The notes beneath the pieces are model-generated. The model was not told the DNA's origin and ran no database searches. It saw only the letters and a program-made list of their open reading frames with translations. From the NCBI RefSeq assembly GCF_918797505.1, contig NC_092793.1, positions 58,857,749 through 58,921,748 of the forward strand: DNA of 64,000 nt, read 5' to 3'. The position numbers were made by a program, and so were the translations under genes. The stretch comes from Bemisia tabaci (Eukaryota; Arthropoda; Insecta; Hemiptera; Aleyrodidae). Shown one piece after another: positions 34,775-45,110 of this stretch; position 1 is the stretch's first letter, and every line of letters starts with the position of its first letter.

Positions 34775-37154
34775 GACTTGATCCATATATTCTCACTCGA
34801 TTCAGCACTCCTTAGTCCACTTAGCACGACTGATATACGTCAACAAAAACACACATACGAAGCATATGGTGGAAGTAAGAATTTGATCGTATTCACCATA
34901 ATATTATCAACCAATGATCTTAAAACGGCGCTAGCTCCGAATCGCTCGTCTTACTCTTTTCCGCGGTTTATCTACACTGCTCATAGACATATTGCACCCT
35001 TAAGAAATCTATACATGCTTAAGTAAAAATGCATCATATTCCAAAAGAGTTTTCTTAATACTCCTGCGCGGATGACACTGAAAAAATTGGACTGAGAAGT
35101 TTGGAAATTTAGTTACTCATTTTAAGGGACAATATGAAGACCACTTACGGTTAAAACTTTACGGTATCCTTTATATATAACACCTTTGCATGATATAAAG
35201 GCAGAACAAGTCTTTAAAAAAAGGAGACCACAGCTCACTGCTATAATTGTAGATGCGCGCCGAGACACAAGTGCTGATATTCGCCTAATTATCAATCCCT
35301 ACCATAAAAAAGAGAAAACGAAAAGACGAAACAATTATTTTCGTTGGCACTGGAGCAATTTTATTGACGTAGGGGCTACGATATTGAGATTCAGGTACAT
35401 TGGAAATTGAAGTATTAAAGAAATCGATTTCTTTTTAAATTGATGTAATGCAGATTAATGTTTACGTTAAAGTAAATGATTTTCACAATGACCCTAGATA
35501 TACCAGTAATTCTTATAGATACACGGATTTTGACATTTTAATTATGTACTTAATGGTTAATGTCACGCGATGAAATACTTTTGGAAGTGCATATCTCGTT
35601 TGATTGGTAAGATCATAGGAGTTAGACGTAGCCCCTTCGTAAAGGAATAAAAATAAAATAAGAAAACGAATGGAAACTCAGGAGACAAAAACCGAGTTAA
35701 GAACTCAAAACTGTTAATTGCCAAACTTTTAGAATTTGTTGAGAAAATACCTGATAACAAATCAAGTAGTCGATCAATTTTGACTTCCACTGGTTAAACA
35801 ATAATTTAAGTATAACAGTAATTTAAAAGGGGAAGGTAGAAAAAGTATAATATCTCTTTAAGTTTGGAAAAACAATATTTGATTCTAAAAATTTAACTGT
35901 AGCAACTTTCGGATAAAACAAAGGGATGAAATGAAAATCTGATATTTTTCAACGCGAGTAACTTTTGAAAACGGCACAATATATGAAAACGAACGAACGG
36001 TGCTCTTAAAAGCTTTAGAAGCTTAACAATTTCAGAGGCAGCTTCCCAAAAGTAAGATGGGTAAGTGTAGACGGTTAGTTAATATGCATCTTAATGAAAG
36101 ATATTAAGAAAGTTCTCCGCGCACTCTTCCATACAAAACTGCATTGATTGTGGTTTAACTTTGGCATAAAGTCTGGACAGACCGTGTGATGGGTCTAGAA
36201 ATGTGAACCAATATCAATGCAGCCTTTTTTTGGTAATGACTGGTGATCAAGAGCTGAGAAATTATTCGTAGTTTTTCTCGAAAATCAAGGACTTTAGGTT
36301 CAGGGAGACAATTTCAAGTCCGAGCCGTAAGAATATGGTATCAGGAGTTTTAATTCACGTTTGACTTCCAAAAAACTATCTGATTAATTGCAATTTCCGG
36401 TACACTTGAATGCAATTTTTGGATCATAACGAAATTGTGCTTATTGTTCAACATTGAATAAGACATACGGAACAGATAGGAGCGGACGGACTCAAGCAGG
36501 AACGACCTAACTGCATTTTATCCTGCCTAATATCCTCTCATGGTTTATTTCCTCGATAGAAAACCAAACAAAACAACGCCTTGAAAGCATGTGAATATCT
36601 CAGAGGTCATCGAGCATATGCTGACAGATTACAAGTCATAATTTTGTCTGATGACCAGTAAAAAAAAAAAGAAATTAATTAAGAGCAAAAGTTAGAGGAT
36701 ATCTGGACCGAGTGAAAGAGAAACGTACTCAGTAGCATCTAGTTTGAACCAAGCAAATGAGGTTTGAAGTTTAATTCCTCCACGAAACTCAACGTAAGGC
36801 GGAAAATCTAACGACTATTTACATTCTGTACAAAATATTTTCACTCTACCTAGAAATTTTGACACGAGAAAATTCACGATTGGTTCAATCCAAAAGCACT
36901 CGTTATTTTTTTCCAAAAAATTCGACTTGCTGCATTCCTTTTTAACTGTCCATCCGCCGCTCCTGATTGAATCCGCTCGTCCAGTCCGCGTATTCCAACA
37001 ACACAAGCATCCACCGTAACATTTTCAGATTCATCGTAAATGCAACCGGGCATAGATTAACTCACGAGGTCCACGTATGCAAACGATAAGAGATAACCAC
37101 GGGGGAGGGGGGGGGGAGGCTGCCTCGGAAATTTTTAAGCCCCGCAGGAAGTAA
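34775..37154. other. Intergenic AT-rich sequence, low in repeats
   Basis: No element ends, RNA genes or recognisable coding frames seen; A-run at 36660, G-run at 37100-37118. Confidence 0.5.
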
Positions 37155-37550
37155 TCCTCTGATTATGCTACCGTTTCGCAGGATACGGACACGCACGAGC
37201 ACAACGACCGAGGAGGGCTGCGCGCCCACAAGCTGGAGCTGGCGCTTGGCGGGAAAGCGCTTTTCGCAGTTATCGCCGAACTAAAGGAGCGCCGCGCCGC
37301 CGAAGGGACCGCGCCGCGTGTGGCCGACGAGGCGGTCGCTCCCGGCGGGGACGCCCGAAGCGGAGCCGGAAACGCCCGAAGAGCCGGCATGAATGAAATC
37401 CATACTTGCGTGCGGGACCGCGGAGTCGCGGAACTCGCGGACCCGCGACGACGACCGGCCACGCGGTGGCGGTGGCGATGGCGCGCGGCGGTGGGGGTGG
37501 GGGTGGGGTGTCGCACAGTGGGTCCAGCTCATAGAAGAGGTCGCACATGA
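37155..37550 (+). other. GC-rich open frame, possible coding exon
   Basis: A frame stays open from 37155 to the stop after 37547 in a block far richer in GC and CpG than its surroundings. A plausible splice acceptor (TTTCGCAG) ends at 37181; the frame then reads DTDTHEHND..LRAHKLELALGGKALF..IAELKERRAAEG..., a mixed and partly helical composition. Past about 37430 it becomes Arg/Trp/Gly-rich and looks non-coding, so an exon would end earlier. I do not recognise the family. Long open frames on the other strand show that GC content alone could explain it. Confidence 0.25.
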
Positions 37551-37599
37551 AATTTTCGAAATTTTAGGTCAAAATTTGGAAGTTCCGCGTTTGCTTCGT

Positions 37600-37975
37600 C
37601 AGTTCGGTTATGTTAGGATGACGGAGGAGAGGCTGCCAAAGAAGATGCAGTCAAGCGTCTTCTTCGAAATGAGAGAGTACGTCATATCATGGAAGTCGAA
37701 AATGACATCGCGTTCGACGTCATGACCAAAAAGCTTGTCTGGTACGGTCATGTCAATAGGATGACGGAAGAGAGGCTGCCAAAGAAGATGCTTGATTGGG
37801 TTCCTCCTGGGAGGAGACGAAGAGGACGTCCAGTGAGAGGGTAGCGACAGCGGGTGTTGAATGAGGTTAGGGAGTGTAAACTCCCTGATGAATTGTGGGA
37901 GAGACCGAGTTTTGTGGCGATTAGGCGTCGCAAAGCGCCAGAGAACGCTATAAAAGCGACTCATGTAGGTATGTT
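37600..37975 (+). mobile_element. Broken LINE tail with internal duplication
   Basis: Same family as 2863-3278. From 37641 the frame reads RLLRNERVRHIMEVEND, KLVWYGHVNRMTEE, RLPKKMLDWVPPGRRRRGRP, then an in-frame stop at about 37842. The family end RLGVAKRQRTL reads in another frame and stops at 37951-37953, followed by a short GT-rich tail. Upstream at 37605-37648 the RMTEERLPKKM block occurs again in a different frame, so part of the element is duplicated. No target duplication identified. Confidence 0.8.
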
Positions 37976-38068
37976 TATTTTGTCATAAATCCAATTTCAA
38001 GGGCCGTTTCTGAAAGGAAATTTCATGAAAAGCCACTTTGAAACTTTTTACTCTTCATATTTTCGATA

Positions 38069-38867
38069 ATGGGCCAGTTGCGCTGGTCACAGAATCGTGT
38101 TTTGAAACTTGGTTCTTGTAGAGTAGCAAAAAATAATTAGATTTGTCCATACCGCAACTTTCTACGTTCAATATTGACCGAGATATCGCCCTTTGAAAAG
38201 TCAGGTTTTTGATCCACCGCGGCAGTGACACCCTTGCTTTCTTCCTCTCTTGTTCGATCAGTGATGCAGAAGGTGCAACGCGAAACTTCAGCGACGTTAA
38301 ACGTAAACAAACTGAGCTGAACTGACTGACCGCCTAATCTCTTCGCGATGAGTGTGTAATCTCCTGATAAGAAGATCTTTCAAGTCCGAATCCGTCTGTT
38401 TCTTGAGTTTGTTTACGTTTAACGTCGCTGAAGTTTCGCGTTGCACCCTCTGCATCACTGAACGAACAAAAGAGGAAGAAACCAAGGGTGTCACTGCCGC
38501 GGTGGATGACGCCAAAAACCAGACTTTTCAAAGGGCGATTTCTCGGTTAATATTACACGTAGAAAGTTGCGGTCTAGGCAGATACAGGGTTATTCAAAAG
38601 TCACGCACCACCGGCCGTTCTAATTATGATATCGATTTGCGGTTTAAGACGGGTTTCTTTATATGGAGGAGAAACTTTTTTAGGTACTTTAATCCAGTTT
38701 TTGATCCCCTCGAGGGAGGGGGGAGGGGCAACTCAAAAATTTCAAATGGCCACCCCCTTCATGGCCAGTGGTGCGTGACTTTTGAATAACCCTGTATCAT
38801 TATTTTTCGCTAATCCACAAGAACCAAGTATCAAAACACGATTCTGTGACCAGCGCAACTGACCCAT
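38069..38867. mobile_element. TGGGCCAGTTGCGC foldback with a nested MITE
   Basis: Left end ATGGGCCAGTTGCGCTGGTC and its complement GCGCAACTGACCCAT at the right. Arms include AAACACGATTCTGTGACC, ATTGACCGAGATATCGCCCT and ACGTTAAACGTAAACAAACT with inverted partners. The right arm is interrupted by the MITE 38585-38794. A related copy lacking its right end is at 40677 and a solo right end is at 45077. Confidence 0.8.
38585..38794. mobile_element. TA-flanked MITE, CAGGGTTATTC family
   Basis: Ends CAGGGTTATTCAAAAGTCAC and its complement; TA on both sides (38583-38584, 38795-38796). The opposite arm of the host foldback supplies the empty site, and removing the element plus one TA restores equal length, so the duplication is TA, as in Tc1/mariner-type elements. 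Its first ~170 bases match the tip of the 32.8 kb palindrome, so it looks like a deletion derivative of that larger family. Confidence 0.85.
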
Positions 38868-38908
38868 TTAAGCTTTTAAAGTTCCCAAATTCTTTCCGAT
38901 TTCTCCTA

Positions 38909-38926
38909 ATGACACGATCCACTGTG
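38909..38926 (-). repeat. Solo Transib-like terminus
   Basis: Reads CGATCCACTGTG at its end, identical over that stretch to the right end of the element at 18386, followed by CGGCG (38927-38931), a GC-rich pentamer. Confidence 0.5.
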
Positions 38927-39076
38927 CGGCGGTGGGATGCAGCTCAGGAGCCGAACCGAGCTCCCCCAAGTTCCCCTCGCTCCTTGTCTCACACCCCGAG
39001 CGGGCGGGACGCTTTGTTGCCGCTCTTTTCGCTTTCTTTGCAGGATCCAAAACAACGGGGGAACCAAAGGAAAGCT

Positions 39077-39333
39077 CGTCACCTTCTGGTCAAAGTATCC
39101 CGAGCTTCATGCGACGTTTCAAAATTTCCGTCGCCATTTTTCTTTTTTTTACACACAAAAATTGTTGGTTGAATCTGTATGAAAATTTCGATGAAATTTA
39201 TCGGCAGCACAAAGAAAACTCAGAGAAATTTTCGGGAAGCTTCGTGGGGCAATTTCTCTATAAAAAAATAAAATGGCGGCGGAAATTTCGAAACGTCGCA
39301 AGGCGCTTGTGATACCTGGAGCGGAAAGTGAAG
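39077..39333. mobile_element. CGTCAC-family MITE, copy 1
   Basis: CGTCACCTTCTGGTCAAAGT at the left and a decayed complement at the right, with ATGCGACGTTTCAAAATTTC and AAAATGGCGGCGGAAATTTC blocks inside. Flanked by AGCT on both sides (39073-39076, 39334-39337), a 4 bp duplication. Confidence 0.75.
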
Positions 39334-39348
39334 AGCTGAGGATGGGGC

Positions 39349-39699
39349 TAGTACCGATGTAGGGAGAGTACTGACATGTCGAAGTATGAGCTCCTAGAGC
39401 CCAAAAGAGCAGCCAACCTTTGAAAACGAAAAAGGTCACTGTTAATCCTCAGATTCCAATATCAAACCAAAGTGGCCAAAAATGTTCACAAATGAGAGTT
39501 TTTTCACAAAAGTGAGTTAATTTATACAAAAATAAGTAGAAAACGTGCTTTACCAACGATAGATCGTAAAAATTGTAATAATTGCAATCACTTTGCATAA
39601 GTTGAATTCATAGATGGCTGCTCTTTTGGGCTCTAAGAGCTCCATGACCAAACCTCAAAACTACCGGCATGTCCGTGCTCTCCCTATATAGGTACTCTA
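39349..39699. mobile_element. hAT-like element with 8 bp duplication GATGGGGC
   Basis: Ends TAGTACC / GGTACTCTA, with TAGGGAGAG and AGAGCCCAAAAGAGCAGCCA blocks inverted at the right. Flanked by GATGGGGC at 39341-39348 and 39700-39707. The 8 bp duplication suggests hAT. A solo right end is at 19250. Confidence 0.75.
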
Positions 39700-39843
39700 G
39701 ATGGGGCCATTGGAGCTCTTGCTTGTGTGGAGGATTTGCGATTCAAGGGCTTCTACGCGCGTGAAAATTCGCGAGAAACACGATGGTGCCACTAGTTGTC
39801 TCTGAAATTGACTCCCAAGCTCAAAAAAAGTTCTCGAAGTTAA

Positions 39844-39907
39844 GACCGTAACGGAGGGGATAGGTGGAATCTCAACGTAGCGTGGGCATATCCCCTCCAT
39901 TACGGCC
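39844..39907. repeat. Short hairpin
   Basis: GACCGTAACGGAGGGGATA pairs with ATATCCCCTCCATTACGGCC around a 25-base loop. Function unknown. Confidence 0.6.
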
Positions 39908-40676
39908 TCTTTTTTTTTATTTATTAATTTTTTTTGTAAGGGAACAATTTTGGAAGGTAATAGTAAAAAGCAAGAATGTAAAAGTTAGAGGATTGGAAGA
40001 AAAATAGAAAAAAAGAGAATAACAATGGAAAACTTAATAGTGGTGAAAAGTCCATTATGTTCAAAAAAATTTACAGGATATGGGTATTCAGAAGTACATT
40101 TTTAAGAAGGGGAAAAGGGGGCAGGACAAGGGAAAAGGTGTTTTCGTAAAAGCCATAAGAAAGAAAACGCGCATTAGCTACCATAACTTGCCTCTACAAA
40201 CGATTCAAAGTTGTTTTTTAAATATTTTAGTTTTTTTCCGTTTTTATTTAAACAGATCTTAAAAAAAAAAAAACCTTCTAAGCGGGATTTTGATACTAGG
40301 GGGCACGGGATTTAGGGCCGCTCCGCATATTAAAAGATGCAGTGCCTATGTCAGGCGCTTGCGAAAACTATTCTGGGCGAGACTCGCATTCTTCGAACTC
40401 AAGCTCGTGATGAATGAACTAAATTAAGGCTCATTTTAGAACTGTTCAGACTTTCTTCACTTCAAGTTTCTAGCCGTCCAACTCGTGCTTGAGAATTCGT
40501 TTTAATCTTCAAAAAGAAGAATTATATGGAAAAAATGGCTCCATGATTTTATCATTTCATTATTTGATAAATAAAATAGTAAAAACTCTGTGTCGATTTT
40601 ATTAGCAAAAGAAATTTTCCCTCATGCCGACTAATGTAGCTGAAGTTTTAGAGACGACATCCCACCACTTAAAGTT
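39908..40676. other. Intergenic AT-rich sequence
   Basis: T- and A-runs; no gene recognised. Confidence 0.45.
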
Positions 40677-41021
40677 AGTGGTTCACTTGCACTAGTCACA
40701 GAATCAAGCTTCGATGATTTTTAGTTATGGATCAATATAAAAAACAATGAGAGATGCGTTAAAACACCAAGACTTTACGCTCAATATTGACGGAGATATC
40801 GCTCTTCGATAAGGACCGTTTATGGTGTCATTCACCGAGATGGTGAATGACATGGTTTCTTTCACCTTGGTTTCATTTGTGTTATAAGTCGAGCATCAAA
40901 GCATGCATGGGTGTCACTAACTGATGAGTCCAAGATGGCTGAAACCATAGGTATAACTACCACGGCTGTTAACGTCGCACACCATGTTTTTGAAGGGCGA
41001 TATTTTCTCAAAAATTAACCG
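40677..41021. repeat. Diverged copy of the 38069 foldback
   Basis: GTTCACTTGCACTAGTCACA at the left corresponds to the 38069 terminus. ATTGACGGAGATATCGCTCT and GAAGGGCGATATTTTCTC correspond to its inner arms. The outer right end is missing. Confidence 0.55.
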
Positions 41022-41700
41022 GAAATTAAATTGGAAACCGGGTGTTTGAATGTATTTGATTATCTTTTGCTATTCGATAATCTTGAACAGCATAAGGTAA
41101 TTCCGGAGAAGCGCAGCAACATGTATGACATGCGACGATCACTTCTGTAATTGATCTTAAAACAACCGTGTATAATTGTCTGTATAACCTCATACACTGA
41201 AAAAAATCAGAGATAGAATAAAAGACAACTATAAGCACTACACTCTTAATAAAAAATGACACTTACTTCTTCCTCACGAGAAAATCGGTTTGTACAACAA
41301 CCTGGAAATGTTTTAGTCAAAAACAGTGAGGTGTTTGAGTCTTACCTGCAACAATAGAAAATAAAAAAAATATATGAGTTACATTGTAAGTGAAATTCTT
41401 TACCTCAACAAGGAATAAAAAAAAAAAAAGTTCTATACCCCTTTTGGCCTTCATAATATATTTTTATAATATTTCTTCGGGGTTCGATATTTCTTTCTTG
41501 AAAGCATTTTGACTTCCATTTCTCCAGTTTCTTTTCGTTTCCTGAGCAGTTTCATTTTCATACCTGCTGTTTACCATACTGCTCAAGTACGCCCGGAAAT
41601 CATTCTCCATTGCTTACGTGCCTATTCGAGCAAAAAATCAACAATGGAGCATTGTGAGAGTGGAACTGAGCGACGCGCCGGAAGGTCAAGGAGATCAGAA
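41022..41700. other. Intergenic sequence
   Basis: No gene recognised; A-run at 41417-41430. Confidence 0.4.
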
Positions 41701-41775
41701 TGCCTTCAAATTCTGGTACATGCAATACGCATATCCATCGGGCCCGAATAGTTGTATCCAGGCACCTTCGTCATT
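41701..41775 (+). repeat. Dispersed ~75 bp core repeat, copy C
   Basis: TGCCTTCAAATTCTG, ATGCAATACGCATATCCATC, GCCCGAATAGTTGTATCC. Confidence 0.65.
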
Positions 41776-41940
41776 TGATAACCTTAATCCAACCGCATCG
41801 CGCGCGCGCGGCGGCATCTCATTTTCCGCTGTGCAAGGAGGTCTTAAACATATCAGTATGTAAATAAACATAAGCGGTGTGCATCTGAAGAGAAAACATG
41901 TGAGATTCTTCCAATTCAGACCTCGTTTATTGATCCATTA

Positions 41941-42497
41941 AAATGGACCACTAAACAAGGTACGAATTTTAGCATTCTGATACATGTTTCTTAACCAAAA
42001 TTTTACGTAAAACACGATACGCACAACGAAAATGACCGAAATCAACTCCTTACGAAGATATTTAATGATTCTTGATGCGTGAATTCAAACCACCCGCTCA
42101 TGAAAACTCAATGCTCTGCGTGATTCAAATCGCGCGCTAAACGTCATAATGACAGTCTCCGCGATATAAAAATCTGGTAACCTCAATCTTGACGCTTTGG
42201 CTCAGCTATAGCAAATTGCTTTTAGTTTGAACAACACATGGTTGGAAATGAACAGTGCTCGATTGAGAGGCTTGCTGAAACTGTTGTAGTGCGCGATTTG
42301 ATTCACGTAGAGCTTTGAGTTTCTTGTGAGCGGGCAGTTCAAAATCCGCGTAACCAATGTGAAATAAAAAGGTTAATATGTTCGTTAGGAGTTGGTTTCA
42401 GTAATTTTCGTAGTGTGAATCGTGTTCTACGTGAAATTCTGGTTAATAAACATGTATCAGAATGCCTGAATTCGTGCCTTGTCTAGTGGTCCATTTC
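41941..42497. mobile_element. AATGGACC foldback element, copy 2 (557 bp)
   Basis: AAATGGACCACTAAACAAGG at the left and TTGTCTAGTGGTCCATTT at the right. Interior matches copy 1 in inverted orientation, including TATAGCAAATT and GCGATATAAAAATCTGG. Confidence 0.8.
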
Positions 42498-42561
42498 TTA
42501 TAAAATCTTTATAAAATAAGCTCAAACGCTTTGTACATACCGTCACCATCCGGCCAAGGTA

Positions 42562-43077
42562 GCCTATTGGCCAAAATAGTTAAACACTGCTTAGGCGCTC
42601 TACAAAGGTTAACTTACCGTAAAATGTATGCAAATTATACGTAATACCTATGTAATCATCTGTAACCGACATTTCCAAGTGCACAGTAGATAACGTATCG
42701 TTACCTTCCGGCTAAAGCCATGCGACGTTTAACAACTTCCGCCGCCATTTTATTTTTTTAAATAGAAATTTTTCAACGAAGCTTTCTGAAAATTTCATTA
42801 AATTTCCACTGTGCTGCTGATAAAATTCTGTGAAATGCAGATAGATTCAACCAACAGTTTCTCTGTAAAAAAGTAAAATGGCGGTGGTAATTTTGAAAAA
42901 TCGCATGGCGCTTGTGATACTTCGGCTGGAAGGTGACAATACGTTATCTACTGCACACTTGCTAATGCCAATTACCGATTATCACATAGGTATTAAATAA
43001 AATTGGTTTATTAAAATTTACGGTAAGTTAGCCTTTGAAGAGTGTCTCAGCAGTGTTTGACTACTTTGGCTACTAGG
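42562..43077. mobile_element. CGTCAC-family element with extended arms (516 bp)
   Basis: The inner ~240 bp (ATGCGACGTTTAACAAC to AAATCGCATGGCGCTTG) match the elements at 39077 and 59857. Outside, another 120-150 bases per side are also complementary (AGTAGATAACGTAT / ATACGTTATCTACT, AACTTACCGTAAA / TTTACGGTAAGTT, TTAAACACTGC / GCAGTGTTTGA). Confidence 0.7.
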
Positions 43078-43385
43078 GAGCTGTTAAATTCCGGGTTTTC
43101 GCGATATTTTCAACGATGTCGAGGAGGAGTTTCGCTGCGCCGCGGCCGCGGTAAAGTTTCGACGATCCATCTTCATCGCTTAATGTTGCGTGGTTCATTA
43201 GCGCGCCAAAACTGGTGTGCCCCCCTCCCTCCTTCGGCCGGTTTTTTCGCGTATAAATTAAACAGCGCAGCATGCGCGTCTATCATATCCGACGTCGCTG
43301 CCGTCCTGATGACGTTTGACGTCAAATCTCATCACCAGCGACCGCCGATCTCCGACCCAACCCCCTCCTCTACTGCCGTTCTATG
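43078..43385. other. GC-rich segment between repeats
   Basis: CpG-rich with mixed frames; holds the possible core promoter below. No recognisable protein. Confidence 0.35.
43252..43288 (+). promoter_or_regulatory. Possible TATA/initiator core promoter
   Basis: TATAAA at 43252-43257 and TCATAT at 43283-43288 place a candidate start A at 43285, 33 bases downstream, typical arthropod spacing. The CpG-rich setting fits, but no transcript or downstream exon is recognised, and such pairs occur by chance. Confidence 0.2.
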
Positions 43386-43642
43386 CTGCCGTGCTAAGGA
43401 GGAACGCCGTATGAACCTTCGCGCATTGCCAAATTTCCTCTGATAAAACTCCTATTTCCTACTGAATTTATGAATATTTTTCTTCCAATTTTTCAAATTA
43501 TTTTTTTCGCAATTTAACCGGAAGTTCCTGAAAATTTTAAAGAAAAATAGGTATTCATAACTTTTCGCAAGAATAATAATTATACCGGAGGAAATTGGGC
43601 TACTGTCGAATGTTCATACGACGTTTTTCCTTAGCACGGCAG
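43386..43642. mobile_element. MITE, CTGCCGTGC family, first of tandem pair
   Basis: CTGCCGTGCTAAGGAGGAAC to TTAGCACGGCAG, flanked by TATG at 43382-43385 and 43643-43646. Confidence 0.85.
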
Positions 43643-43886
43643 TATGAGAAAATGCCGCATGGACATCAGAATGTTGCCGCGTTTCCCCCGAAAAAATAGT
43701 AATTTTTGAGGAGGGCTATGGATAGTTCTCTTTTGAATGTTCAGATATTTCAGATCGAATTGCGATCAATAATCTCGATAAAACTGGAAGAAAACTATGT
43801 GAAAGTTTTCCTGAAAACGAGCGTCTCATCAGAGGAAATTTAGCAACGTGTGAAGGCTGATACAGCGTTATTCCTTAGCACAGTAG
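43643..43886. mobile_element. MITE, CTGCCGTGC family, second of tandem pair
   Basis: Starts directly after the shared TATG without the outer ~14 bases of the left end (AGAAAATGCCGCATGGACAT), ends CCTTAGCACAGTAG, and is followed by TATG (43887-43890). Confidence 0.75.
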
Positions 43887-43900
43887 TATGCGGTGCAGCA

Positions 43901-44068
43901 CCTTGTGGCGTGGCATGCCTTGCGATATATCGATACTTGCACCATTTAACCCCGTAGAAAAGGATCGATGAACAGGGTATTCGCAACGAATGCTTAACAA
44001 TCGATTCTTTACCACAGCTTCAAATGGGGAAATATCGATAATAATCGATCATTCACACCTCACCACTG
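43901..44068. mobile_element. Decayed hAT MITE related to 2420
   Basis: CTTGTGGCGTGGCATGCCTT, GCGATATATCGAT and CCTCACCACTG correspond to the 2420 element; no target duplication remains. Confidence 0.6.
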
Positions 44069-44462
44069 GAAGGAACGTGTGTGTATTCAACTGTTTTTCC
44101 TTTCTTAAACTAAATCACACACTTACATCTCATTATTTAAACACATACTCTTCAAATTCGACCATCAAACCCTTGCTACCAAAAAACTCAAAGTCAGTCA
44201 CAAAAATGTATGTTTAATCGACGAATGTTTCACAGAGTCGTTTCGACACCGAAAAACGCCTACAGATGTCAAACCGGACTAGATCGTTGACGATTCGAAG
44301 TTTTCGGTACAAAAAATTACTACGGTAAGAAATCTGTAACATGAGAATCTGTCATATGTTAGGTGCAACATTTTGGTATTAAGACGCAATTTCACATCTT
44401 CTACACATTCACACATTTTTTATAGTTTACCCAGGGATTAGCTGAACTGCCAACCGATTTCT
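44069..44462. other. Intergenic sequence
   Basis: Nothing recognised. Confidence 0.4.
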
Positions 44463-44710
44463 AGACGGTGTAGCTCAAAAACCACGCATCTCGCTTTGCG
44501 ACGTTGCCGACGATCTATCGTAGTTCATTTTCTTAAATAGAGAACTATTCAACGTCAATTCTCAACTAATTTTCTTCTCTGTTCGAAGCAATTTCTGAAA
44601 AAGAAACTTCAAAAGACGATGATAATTTATTCCACTTTCAAAAGATAAACCAGGAGCGGAGGTTTTTAAACAACGCAAATAAGATACGTGGTTTGGGAGT
44701 TCCACCGTCC
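44463..44710. mobile_element. Foldback MITE, CGACGG family, copy 3
   Basis: AGACGGTGTAGCTCAAAAAC, CACGCATCTCG and the inverted GATACGTGGTTTGGG...CACCGTCC. Duplication not preserved. Confidence 0.65.
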
Positions 44711-45076
44711 TCATTTTCTAGAGTAATGGAGGACGCGCTACGTCGGGAACTCAAATACTAATTTCTAAACCCAATTTTTTCCGAGGCTAGATTCCTGAAA
44801 ATTTTCACTTCAGCCGACTGCCGACTAATGTTTTTCTCGCATGGATCAAATTCTTTCCGAGTGACTGTGCCACAAGACGGCTAATACAGGATGTACCATT
44901 CAAAAATAACGTTATATGTATAACGAAAAACATGGCGTATCAATAATCCGCCACGGTAGTACATACCCTGTGTGCTGTGTCCTTGCGCCGTATTTTTCAG
45001 TGAGCAGTATCTCCCTTCGTATTAAAAACTTGACGTTTGAACGTATTATTTTTTGCAAATTTATGAGCTTAAACCA
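44711..45076. other. Intergenic sequence
   Basis: TACAGGATGTACC (44885) and the inverted ACACCCTGTA (about 45730) could bound an old TA-type element, but the interior gives no support. Confidence 0.3.
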
Positions 45077-45110
45077 TCAAAACACGATTCTAAGACTAGC
45101 GCCACTGACC
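45077..45110 (+). repeat. Solo right end of the 38069 foldback
   Basis: CAAAACACGATTCTAAGACT then AGCGCCACTGACC. Confidence 0.55.

Noticed and set aside
37163..37548. Pro/Arg-rich frames on the reverse strand
   Set aside because: Composition artefact of a GC-rich block; several frames are open at once.
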